From JABIBT01 sp964481835 (GTDB lineage Archaea; Nanobdellota; Nanobdellia; SCGC-AAA011-G17; PNOQ01), in NCBI GenBank assembly GCA_964481835.1, contig CAYZTT010000011.1:1-24794 (forward strand): a stretch of 24,794 nt of DNA. The letters are read 5' to 3'. Below are positions 8,494 through 15,388 of this stretch, one piece after another; positions within the stretch are counted from its first letter, which is position 1; every line of letters begins with the position of its first letter. A model generated the notes under the pieces. It ran no database searches. It worked only from the letters and a program-made list of their open reading frames with translations, and was not told the origin of the DNA. The position numbers were made by a program, and so were the translations under genes.

Positions 8494-10128
8494 TCAGTTT
8501 ATGATTGTTTCGTTGATGAATATGGCTACTTGGTTTATTATCTGGTTGTAGGTTAAACTTGAATTCTCCCAAATGTTTATTGTATTTCCTAAGCTTGTCA
8601 TGTTTGTATAGTTTTCTCCGTTTGTTATGTAGTCAAAAGCCCAAGTTTGGTTATTTTTTGTTACGAATTTATCAAAGTTATCGGTGGATTGGTTTCCATT
8701 CAAATAGCTTACATAAATTCTCTGGTCTGTTTTTATTGTGGTTCCGTTTAGACTTGTGGAATTTATTCCTTCTTCAATTGCTAGCCTTGCCTGGGATTCA
8801 TTAGTTACTGGAATTCCATTACACCAGGAAGAAGCTTCGCCGAATTTGCGTGGATCTAGCCCTCCCAATATTGCTGCACTGTGTGTCGCTTTAACCTTCC
8901 ATCCGCTCCCTTCTTCGTCACACCATATATCCATATCATAATTTTGGCTACCATTATCCGGCAAATGGCATGTTCCACTCGCATTGCACCTTAAATTCTC
9001 CTCTGGGGAGGTTGGAATAGTGGCCCAAGAGCCTGTTTGATTACTCTCATATGCAACCTTACACTCAGAAACACAACTTCCACTGGTATACCTTAGGGTG
9101 GCTCGCATAGTAAACCATTCCGTGACATTATCTGCACAATAACTGCCCAATCCAGAACTTTGGCCATTTAAACATAAAAAGGTTCCAATTGCAGTAGTTC
9201 CAGGGGCGCAAGTACACACTGCGTCTACCCATTGTTTAGTAAAGTATTTTGTAGTAGAATCTAATTCCCCCATATTTAGGTATAAAGAAATATTGCCATC
9301 AACCTTCAAGAACCATTCATAATTATTATCTCCCCAATATTCCATTATGTTCTGTCCTTGGATATTATCATGAATAAAATAATATGGCTCATAATCTGTA
9401 GAATTGAAGTAATACGTTAATTCATCTTTTGCTATCTGGCTTAGATTCCAATATTCTTGTAGTATGGTTCCATTATCTTCATAATGAAGTATCAAGAAGT
9501 CATTCTCTTCATCTCCCGCAACTTGTATTTGGTTCGCTTTTTGTATAAGCCAAACATCAAAGTTAGTCTGTATTGGGGCATCAAAAGAATAAATTTGGGT
9601 TATATAGTCATCTTCTGTTTTTATATGAGATAGCATTCCCAATCGGGCATTATGTATTGTGGTGGTTGCAGAGTTATTAGAATAGGTTTCAAAATCGCTT
9701 GAATCTTCCCTTGTACAGCCTTCTTGTTCCCATTCAACTTCTACCCAGCTATTACGAATTTTGGCTCCAAAGTATTTATCTATGTGCTCCCATTTCTCTT
9801 CTAAATGGTTACTTATTTGAGATAAGCATTCATTTTCATAATAATAATTTGGTTCTATGTTTCCTTGATTCCAAATATGTAAGTATTCTGTTCCTGATTC
9901 GTTTATGAAATCGTAGCCTATTGGTGCGGAAGTGTTTCTTTGTGGGGGGATTTCTAAAGTTTCTTGTTTTGATAAAGTTTGTTCTATTTGGATCTATGGG
10001 CCCATTAAGGGAGGAGAGGTATTTTTAGAGGAGTTTAGGGAGAAAATCAGTGGTGTCGAAGAAACTATGAATGAGAATCCAACTACTATTACAAAGTACA
10101 GTATCCCTAATTTTAATTTGTTTTTCAT
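8494..10128 (-). pseudogene. Secreted Cys-rich protein gene with in-frame TAG at codon 45
   Basis: One reading frame runs from the ATG at 10128 to the TGA at 8494-8496, interrupted only by TAG at 9994-9996. Residues 1-30 form a typical signal peptide (KNKLKLG, then a hydrophobic stretch). After TAG the frame is open for 500 residues with protein-like sequence, but the first ATG after TAG is 120 codons later, at 9636. The remainder is extracellular in style: many N-x-S/T sequons, and a Cys-rich middle with TCAPG, GSCVSEC and NASGTCHLPD. I recognise no family. Without readthrough or recoding, only a 44-residue peptide would be made. It is therefore a recent pseudogene, a base error, or a recoded gene. 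It lies downstream of two other minus-strand surface genes and probably shares their transcript. Confidence 0.75.
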
Positions 10129-10168
10129 TTATTTCTTCCGTATCTTCTAGTTCTCCGCTTTGGATTTT
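10128..10168. repeat. 41-bp exact direct repeat, copy A
   Basis: It is identical over 41 bases to 10460-10500, an offset of 332. This copy ends on the A of the ATG of the TAG-interrupted gene and forms its whole upstream region. It matches the coding sequence of the tail of the beta-helix gene (KIQSGELEDTEEI in that gene). Confidence 0.9.
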
Positions 10169-10171
10169 TAT

Positions 10172-10441
10172 TTATTTTTTCTTTTTTGATTTGTTGAATC
10201 CCCATATTACAAAGCATGCTAGCAAGTAAGATCCTATTATTGTCAGTATCCATGCCCCATGGATTAGTGTGCTTAAATCATATAATAGTTCCCCGCACGA
10301 AGTAGGATTGCATGAGTCAACTTCACATTCTGTAAGCTGGCTACAAGAAAGTGAAAAAACCCATAATATTATAAAGAATAAAATTCCTAGGGCCCCTTTA
10401 CCCCAAGTTGGTTTGAAAAAATTACCCCATTTGCTCTTCAT
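10172..10441 (-). CDS. Small two-TM protein with Cys-rich outer loop
   Basis: This is an intact 89-residue membrane protein of unknown role. A basic N-terminus (MKSKWGNFFKPTWGKG) leads into a hydrophobic helix at ~17-32. A loop with four cysteines follows (SCSQLTEC, DSCNPTSC), then a second helix at ~62-82 and a KSKKKK tail. Both ends are probably inside, with the Cys loop outside. A clear ribosome site, GGAGGT at 10451-10456, lies nine bases before the ATG. The gene and its ribosome site lie exactly between two 41-bp direct repeats, so they could be lost by one recombination event. The neighbours on both sides are damaged secreted-protein genes, while this one is whole. Its layout resembles the protein at 4415-4663. 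Confidence 0.75.
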   Translation of the reverse strand: MKSKWGNFFKPTWGKGALGILFFIILWVFSLSCSQLTECEVDSCNPTSCGELLYDLSTLIHGAWILTIIGSYLLACFVIWGFNKSKKKK

Positions 10442-10443
10442 TT

Positions 10444-11114
10444 TTATATAACCTCCAAGTTTATTTCTTCCGTATCTTCTAGTTCTCCGCTTTGGATTTT
10501 AGAGATAAGAGTATAATTCCCTGTGGCCGAAAAGTTATAATATCCGTTTCCATCTCCGGTTAACGAATTTGCAAGGGTATTGTTCCAAAAATAATTGATA
10601 TGATTTGAGCTTAAGCTAACATAGGCCCCATAATCCTCATTTCCCCCCATTATATTTTGGGTGATATTATTGTTTTGAGAATTTTGATAAAGATAAATTC
10701 CGTAATAATTTCCAGAAAGATTGTTTCCGATTATTGTATTACTCCCCGCCGTAGAATAGAGTATTATCCCATTGTCAAAAGACTGGATATTGCAATTTTG
10801 GATTACTGTATTTGTATATCCTGCCGTAAATTTTATCCCGCTTCCTGTTCCAGGAGAAGATCCACTTATTGTATGCCATTGCAATCTAATTTAATTGCTC
10901 CGCTCCCAATTGCCAGACCATCAACGGCACATTCTAAATCTTCTGTGAGAGTGTAATTGCTAGTGACGCTATCTCCACATTCGCACTGAACGGCTCCCCC
11001 ACAACTGTCTCTGGTTTGGGTTTCATTTTCTGCCAATACGGGCTCTAATGAGAAAATAAATGTGAATAAGAATATAAAAGCAACTAGTTTAACAGCCTCA
11101 TTTTTCCCCCACAT
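10444..11114 (-). pseudogene. Secreted beta-helix (NosD-like) protein gene, frameshifted
   Basis: Two overlapping frames, 11114 to 10866 and 10884 to 10444, are the halves of one gene. The first gives a signal peptide (hydrophobic stretch ending PVLAEN), then CGDSVTSNYTLTEDLEC and AIKLDCNG. The second continues HTISGSSPGTGSGI with right-handed beta-helix rungs (NTVIQNCNIQSFDNGI, SNTIIGNNLSGNYYGIYL). The joined text LDCNGHTISG is the standard entry into NosD-like parallel beta-helix domains. One base is missing between 10875 and 10876: the Gly codon before CAT has only GG. Restored length is about 223 residues. As written, translation stops eight bases later. A sequencing error or a real mutation are both possible; the site is not a homopolymer run. 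Such proteins usually bind or process surface polysaccharide. Confidence 0.8.
10460..10500. repeat. 41-bp exact direct repeat, copy B
   Basis: This is the second copy of the repeat at 10128-10168. Here it is part of the 3' coding end of the beta-helix gene, which makes this the likely source copy. Confidence 0.9.
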
Positions 11115-11130
11115 AGTTTTTAAATTAGCC

Positions 11131-11150
11131 TCAAAATATTAAAATACTTA
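11131..11150 (-). promoter_or_regulatory. Possible TATA box of the beta-helix gene cluster
   Basis: On the minus strand TATTTTAATATT is centred about 26 bases before the ATG at 11114, fitting a leaderless start. The region is so AT-rich that the exact box is uncertain. Confidence 0.35.
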
Positions 11151-11164
11151 GCTAATAGAAAATA

Positions 11165-11208
11165 TATATTAAAAATAATATAAAATAAAAAAGAAAAAAA
11201 GAGAAGAT
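11165..11208 (-). terminator. T-rich transcription terminator after the 419-aa gene
   Basis: Directly after the TAA at 11209 the minus strand runs into CTTCTCTTTTTTTC and further T tracts. Archaeal RNA polymerase ends at such T-rich stretches. Confidence 0.6.
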
Positions 11209-12468
11209 TTAGTAATAAGTTTCGCCTTCGTCCATCAAAGTTTCTTCGTAGTTATCTGACTTACCGATTTTTTTTGCAGCTAAGATTATTCCTAAAATTA
11301 TTAGGACAATCAATAGAATTGCAAATCCAATTTGTAAACCTTCTTTGATGTCTGTAACCGGACTTTCTGCAAACTGTGTAACATTGGCTGTTAAGTCAAA
11401 TGTTTTTACAATGGATGATCCAGCTTTTACTTTTACTGTAAATGGGTAACTACCTGATGCAGCATCTTCATCTGCTGAAACGAAAACATAAGCTTGTCCT
11501 TCGTTTTCATCTATAATTACTGAACCCCATGATCCTATACCATCAACTTCGATTGTATAGTCTGCATTTTCGGAGAACATAACTGTGTAAACAGCTCCAC
11601 TTCCTTGTGCAAAAGTTTGTGTTGATTTATCAATACTGATTAAATCGTCTGCTGGTGCAGATCCTTGTCCTACAACAAGACTATATCTCATTTCTTCAGA
11701 TTCATCGCCGTCATCATAATCTACTTTAACGATAACATCATAAACACCTGAAACGGTGTCAGCTGGAACTGTTACAAACAATTCTTTGTAATCTTTCCAT
11801 TCGTCATCATCATCGTCTGATTCATGTTTTACGTATTCTTCTGTATATAGATCGAATTTCCCAGTTCTTTGGTATAACCCAAGTTCAGGAATTGTCACGC
11901 TAATTTTAATATCTTCTTCATCTTCATGTCCAAGGTTTTTTACACCAACGGATGTGAAAAATGTTTGTCCAGCGTTAACTTCCAATCCAAATGGGAAGTT
12001 TACATCATATATTTCTACATAATGTTTTCTCTCTACTACTTCTAATCTGATGTCTTGGTATACGTCTTTGTTACCTTGCTCATCTTTTACTTCTACTGTT
12101 AATGTGTATGTGTCTGCGTCAATATCTTCTGGCAAATCTAATACGAATGAAACAGTGTCTTCCCATCCTGGTCTAACTGAAAACTCTTCAGTTTCGTCCT
12201 CAAGGTCTTCAAGTTCCACTGTGATTTCACCGTCAAATTGTGACCAGTTTCCGTCATCAGCAGCCCAATAGACTTTAACGTGAACTTTTTCACCAGCATA
12301 GAAAGGTCCGTGCTCGCCATCTGCGTCATCAATGTAATCAACGTCAATTCTGTAAATATCTATGTTATCGACAGTACCTTCAGGCCAATCATCTTCATGA
12401 GCCAATGAAGGAACCATACTTACTAGAAACAGTAACAAAACTGCTAGCAATTTTATATTTTTGTACAT
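11209..12468 (-). CDS. Anchored acidic surface protein with Ig-like domains
   Basis: This 419-residue secreted protein has a signal peptide at 1-23 (ending PSLA). The strongly acidic exterior has at least three beta-sandwich segments: a first one around HVKVYWAADDGNWS, a CARDB-like unit with VGVKNLGHEDEEDIKISV, and a last with VMFSENADYTIEVDG. One TM helix follows at ~378-398 with a 21-residue tail ending in acidic residues and YY. There is no cysteine. It shares the overall plan of the 907-aa protein (signal, beta repeats, single anchor, short cytoplasmic tail) but without the Lys/Glu-rich tail. I infer an envelope protein, possibly abundant given its SD site and its own terminator. No enzymatic motif is visible. 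Confidence 0.8.
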   Translation of the reverse strand: MYKNIKLLAVLLLFLVSMVPSLAHEDDWPEGTVDNIDIYRIDVDYIDDADGEHGPFYAGEKVHVKVYWAADDGNWSQFDGEITVELEDLEDETEEFSVRPGWEDTVSFVLDLPEDIDADTYTLTVEVKDEQGNKDVYQDIRLEVVERKHYVEIYDVNFPFGLEVNAGQTFFTSVGVKNLGHEDEEDIKISVTIPELGLYQRTGKFDLYTEEYVKHESDDDDDEWKDYKELFVTVPADTVSGVYDVIVKVDYDDGDESEEMRYSLVVGQGSAPADDLISIDKSTQTFAQGSGAVYTVMFSENADYTIEVDGIGSWGSVIIDENEGQAYVFVSADEDAASGSYPFTVKVKAGSSIVKTFDLTANVTQFAESPVTDIKEGLQIGFAILLIVLIILGIILAAKKIGKSDNYEETLMDEGETYY

Positions 12469-12475
12469 TCTTTAA

Positions 12476-12530
12476 CCCTCCTTAATGATTATAAATGTTA
12501 TTATTGTGGAGTTGTGAAAGGCTTATAAAG
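12476..12530 (-). promoter_or_regulatory. Promoter and SD of the 419-aa surface gene
   Basis: CTTTATAAG at 12521-12530 (minus strand) places a start near 12500, and the leader holds AAGGAGGG at 12476-12483, seven bases before the ATG at 12468. A second box, ATTTATAAT at 12489-12497, stands at the leaderless distance, so two start sites are possible. Confidence 0.6.
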
Positions 12531-12543
12531 CTTACGGTGGTAA

Positions 12544-12584
12544 CTCTAAACCATTGATTCATTGCAGAATTCTGGTAGTTAGAG
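12544..12584 (-). other. Imperfect hairpin and palindrome between the PIN gene and the surface gene
   Basis: CTCTAAACC at 12544-12552 can pair with GGTAGTTAGAG at 12574-12584, leaving a two-base bulge. Inside lies the perfect 10-base palindrome CAGAATTCTG at 12565-12574. It may form an RNA hairpin at the end of the PIN transcript or be an operator. A further TATA-like TTTATAAA is at 12587-12594 on the minus strand. Confidence 0.3.
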
Positions 12585-12602
12585 GGTTTATAAATATTCT
12601 GA

Positions 12603-13298
12603 TTAATTCATTCTTAGAATTTGATTTATCTCTTGTTCGGAGATAGAACACCCATTTAGTTTGAGCGCCCAGAGTGTTCCTTCAAGAAGTTCTTTCCTTA
12701 AACTGTTGTCAATGACCTTTTTTGCGGTAATATACTTATCCAGTAGCTTCATTTTGTAAGCAATATATGCCAATTCGGTAGAACGTATAATATTAATGCC
12801 CTTTGTTAGTTCTTGGAATTTTCTGGCGTTAGCCTTATTAATATGTACTTTTTTGTGCAATCTTGATGATAATACGTGTTCCAGCTTTTCAGGGCCTTCT
12901 ATTAATAATCGGAGTGTCCTCTCATCCATGACCATTGCATCGGCCTTATTCTGGATTACAACCATTAGGGTTTCGATTTCCGCCTTATCAACTACTTTCA
13001 CGTTGTGTCCGTTTGTTTGGAAGCAGGAATTTGCTAGGTTAAGTAGTTCTTCTGTCTTTTTTTGAGAGAATTTATTTTTTACTAGCGTAAATATGCCTTC
13101 TCTATAATAATCCTGGACTATCAATGCTTCTAACTTGAATTTCTTTGACCTTAGTGGCCTATTGATTATCTCTTCCTTTACTCCTTCTGAGAGTAGGAGT
13201 TTTCCCCTAAGTTGTTTTTTTAGGTGCGGGAGTATCCAGAGTAGATTGTTTGTTACTAGACTTATTATTACTCCCGTGTCAAATACTAGTGATTTCAT
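12603..13298 (-). CDS. PIN-domain protein (putative ribonuclease)
   Basis: This 231-residue protein has a PIN-type fold at its N-terminus. Acidic residues expected to bind Mg are visible: D7 in LVFDTGVIISL, E43 in SEGVKEEI, E107/E109 in DKAEIETL, and D120 and D125 in DAMVMDE. PIN domains usually cut RNA. It is much longer than VapC toxins (about 130 residues), with an added helical C-terminal half of about 95 residues and no zinc ribbon, so it is not Nob1. Its ATG overlaps the TGA of the upstream HTH gene by four bases (ATGA), showing translational coupling. The pair could be a toxin/antitoxin-like unit or a conserved RNA-processing pair. Confidence 0.75.
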   Translation of the reverse strand: MKSLVFDTGVIISLVTNNLLWILPHLKKQLRGKLLLSEGVKEEIINRPLRSKKFKLEALIVQDYYREGIFTLVKNKFSQKKTEELLNLANSCFQTNGHNVKVVDKAEIETLMVVIQNKADAMVMDERTLRLLIEGPEKLEHVLSSRLHKKVHINKANARKFQELTKGINIIRSTELAYIAYKMKLLDKYITAKKVIDNSLRKELLEGTLWALKLNGCSISEQEINQILRMN

Positions 13299-13867
13299 TT
13301 TATATTGAATATTTCCTTTGCGATTTTTACTCTTTCAGCTACTGGTTTTGATTGTGAGTGGGGATTCTCGGATTCCCTGGTTTTTCCTAGATAGGGCTGA
13401 AGCTCCCATCTTGAGATCCCTAGTAAATCGGCCGCCTTTCCAATAGATATTCCATGTCTATAGATCCCATAGGCTTTCTTTATTTTGGATAGCTCGCTTG
13501 CCTCTTGCATAAAATGGCCTGCATGCTTGTCAAGCTTCTTTAGAGATTGTACTATCTTCCTTAGTGATTTTGAGAGAATGTAGGGTTTGTCCTTTCTGAT
13601 TGCGTTTTTTGATATGTTTAACTCGTTTAGGATTAATTTTCTTATTGATGGCCAATTTTGGTCGTGGGAAGTATTTTCTTTCTCTAAGACCTTGAATAAT
13701 GTGAAAATTACTACAGAAATGGAGATTGAGTATTTATCTTGGTATATTGAAGAATTGTGTACTGTTTTATTTGATTGTTCTCTTAGTCCGGCCAGATCTC
13801 CTCTTTTTAGTGCACGTATTGTGTTTTTCAGTACGTATATTAGATCTCTTTTAATATTCTCTTGCAT
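13295..13867 (-). CDS. Helical protein with C-terminal HTH, coupled to the PIN gene
   Basis: This 190-residue protein is of no firm family. Residues 1-110 are predicted mostly helical, with a distinctive SNKTVHNSSIYQDKYSIS segment. Residues ~137-160 (GISIGKAADLLGISRWELQPYL) form a clear helix-turn-helix like those in small antitoxins and UPF0175-type regulators. It is the first gene of a two-gene transcript, so it could bind DNA to autoregulate the pair or restrain the PIN partner. That is inference from context. It starts at ATG 13867 with a TATA box 26 bases before, so the mRNA is leaderless. It is not a plain VapB antitoxin: the N-terminal domain is too long. Confidence 0.65.
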   Translation of the reverse strand: MQENIKRDLIYVLKNTIRALKRGDLAGLREQSNKTVHNSSIYQDKYSISISVVIFTLFKVLEKENTSHDQNWPSIRKLILNELNISKNAIRKDKPYILSKSLRKIVQSLKKLDKHAGHFMQEASELSKIKKAYGIYRHGISIGKAADLLGISRWELQPYLGKTRESENPHSQSKPVAERVKIAKEIFNIK

Positions 13868-13886
13868 AAGTATAATTCTTATTATT

Positions 13887-13898
13887 AATTATATAAAG
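13887..13898 (-). promoter_or_regulatory. TATA box of the HTH-PIN pair
   Basis: CTTTATATAATT on the minus strand is centred 26 bases before the ATG at 13867. It sits directly after the end of the Zn-ribbon gene, so the pair is probably transcribed separately. Confidence 0.65.
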
Positions 13899-13899
13899 A

Positions 13900-14280
13900 T
13901 TACTCTTTAGCCATCGCATCAAAAGTAGAAATTAGATCAATTATGTACTTTCCTTCCTCTAACTTATATATAAGTGGCTTTCCTTTGAATAATTCAACTA
14001 CATCTAATTCATATTTCCCTGGCTTAAGTATGTTTATGGATTCAATGTCTAAAATAACGGGTTTATCTTTATCTAGCTTAGAACTTACAATGTCCATCAC
14101 ATCTTCTTCGATCTGATGTCTTTCTTCCTTATTCATATCCATCAAAGGAGAAGCTTTCTTTTTGTATGCTGCATCTGAAATAAAGAAGAAGAATTTTCCG
14201 CTACAATCGCTACATCCCTTTAGAATTTCATCTGAAGCCTCCTGGTACAGCTTCCCGCATCTTACACATTGGTGTGGCAT
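13900..14280 (-). CDS. Zn-ribbon protein (COG3364 type)
   Basis: This 126-residue protein starts with a zinc ribbon, C5-x2-C8 and C23-x2-C26 (CVRCGKLY and GCSDC). A charged middle follows, then a small beta domain (INILKPGKYELDVVELF, LEEGKYIIDL). The arrangement fits the archaeal Zn-ribbon family COG3364. In other archaea this family is encoded beside DUF2073 and an Era-like GTPase, which is the order seen here. Its function is not established. It follows the DUF2073 stop with no intervening bases, so it is the last gene of a three-gene operon. Confidence 0.8.
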   Translation of the reverse strand: MPHQCVRCGKLYQEASDEILKGCSDCSGKFFFFISDAAYKKKASPLMDMNKEERHQIEEDVMDIVSSKLDKDKPVILDIESINILKPGKYELDVVELFKGKPLIYKLEEGKYIIDLISTFDAMAKE

Positions 14281-14679
14281 TTATTTCTTCCTTTTTGATT
14301 GTTGATGTAAAAGGAGGTCAATTTTTGTAGGATTTTTTCTGATTTCCCTAACTAATGTTGCTGGGCCAATTATAGTCAAAAAATCCCTTTTGCCAAGAGT
14401 CATGTTATATATGTTGTTTTTTAGTTTAGTTGTAAAACTTTCTGTGTTCTTTCCGTTATTACCGTTTGTTGGGTTTATTGTACAAAATGAAATCCCTGCG
14501 AACTCTTTGGTTATTTGGCCCATTGTTTCTTCGATTAGTCTTGCCTCTTCATCAGGCTTTAGTTTTCCTTGCATCAATAGTATCTTCTGTTGCTTAGTAA
14601 CCCTTAGTATTCTCTTTAACTTTTCGTCTGTCGTTAAATTTGAATGTTCTCTGTATGGCATGTATTGGAAGGATATCAT
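14281..14679 (-). CDS. DUF2073 family protein (COG3365)
   Basis: This 132-residue protein has KILLMQGKLKPDEEARLIEE followed by FAGISFCTI, and ends with a FLTIIGPATLVREIRKNP segment. These match my memory of the archaeal DUF2073/COG3365 family. No catalytic motif is apparent, and the small alpha/beta fold is predicted to be soluble. It is encoded between the GTPase and the Zn-ribbon protein, with one base separating it from the GTPase stop. The conserved neighbourhood suggests the three work together, perhaps as a GTPase with two partners. In haloarchaea a similar trio lies near a replication origin, but no orc1/cdc6 gene is in this window. Confidence 0.75.
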   Translation of the reverse strand: MISFQYMPYREHSNLTTDEKLKRILRVTKQQKILLMQGKLKPDEEARLIEETMGQITKEFAGISFCTINPTNGNNGKNTESFTTKLKNNIYNMTLGKRDFLTIIGPATLVREIRKNPTKIDLLLHQQSKRKK

Positions 14680-14680
14680 T

Positions 14681-15313
14681 TTAATTTACTAATCTAAAAA
14701 CCTCCTTATAAAAGTTCTCAATATTTTTTCCTTTTTGAGCAGAAACTCCGATTACTGGATATTGTGGAAATGCAGCTTCAATCTTTTTTATGTTTGCCCG
14801 CTTTAGGTCTATTTTATTTGCTACAATCATAACTGGTATGTCTCTTGCTGCAAGATTTCCTATTATGGTAATATTAACTTGTGAATATGGATTCTCTGTA
14901 GCGTCTAGAACTACGATTACTACATCTACATTGTCAAGCCACCTAATTGATTCTATAACTCCCTTTGTTGCTTCTTTAGCCCTCTTTCTTGCTTGGGTCT
15001 TAGACATCTTATGCCTTAAGAAATCTTCATAATCAATTTTTGTTGCAATTCCCGGGGTATCTATTAAGTTGAAGTCTAATTCTTTGTCTCCAGATTTGAT
15101 AATTACTTTCTCCTTTACTGAGATCTCTCTTGTTTCGTGGGGAACTTTAGAAACTGAACCCATCTCTTCACCAAGCCAGTCTAGACAAATTCTATTTGCT
15201 AAAGTTGTCTTTCCTGCGTTTGGAGGACCGTAGAAACCTAGTTTGATTGTCTTTTTCTTTCTAAACAATTTGTTTACAAATCTATTGAGAAATGACTTTA
15301 GTTTCTTTATCAT
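14681..15313 (-). CDS. Era-like small GTPase
   Basis: This 210-residue GTP-binding protein is of the TRAFAC Era/Der-like kind. G1 is GPPNAGKT at 29-36, G3 is DTPG at 85-88, G4 is NKID at 166-169, and G5 is VSAQKG at 190-195. The G2 threonine is probably T61 in PHETREI. A basic N-terminal extension of ~20 residues (KKLKSFLNRF...FRKKK) could bind RNA or membrane. There is no KH domain, so it is not bacterial Era itself. It is the first gene of an operon with DUF2073 and the Zn-ribbon protein. A TATA box at 15357-15365 gives a short leader containing AAAAGGGG as a weak SD about ten bases before the ATG. Confidence 0.9.
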   Translation of the reverse strand: MIKKLKSFLNRFVNKLFRKKKTIKLGFYGPPNAGKTTLANRICLDWLGEEMGSVSKVPHETREISVKEKVIIKSGDKELDFNLIDTPGIATKIDYEDFLRHKMSKTQARKRAKEATKGVIESIRWLDNVDVVIVVLDATENPYSQVNITIIGNLAARDIPVMIVANKIDLKRANIKKIEAAFPQYPVIGVSAQKGKNIENFYKEVFRLVN

Positions 15314-15356
15314 TAATGTAACCCCTTTTGGTGATGTTTCTATTGATTTTACTAAA

Positions 15357-15365
15357 CTTATAAAG
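15357..15365 (-). promoter_or_regulatory. TATA box of the GTPase operon
   Basis: CTTTATAAG on the minus strand would start transcription near 15335, leaving a leader of about 20 bases before the ATG at 15313. Confidence 0.6.
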
Positions 15366-15388
15366 ATTTCTAAATTTTAGGGCAATGT

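Noticed and set aside
8494..9642. Treating the secreted gene as a complete gene starting at TTG 9642 or ATG 9636
   Set aside because: No SD, TATA box or signal peptide stands there, and the same frame continues 117 more codons upstream with protein-like sequence back to the TAG, beyond which it resumes to a signal peptide.
9932..10150. 72-residue open frame on the plus strand
   Set aside because: It lies antisense to the 5' part of the TAG-interrupted gene and has no ribosome site or family likeness; its openness comes from the opposite strand's coding pattern.
13295..13867. HEPN nuclease motif (R-x4-6-H) in the HTH protein, R29 to H37
   Set aside because: There are seven residues between R and H and no Asn after R as in typical HEPN motifs, so the match is not convincing.
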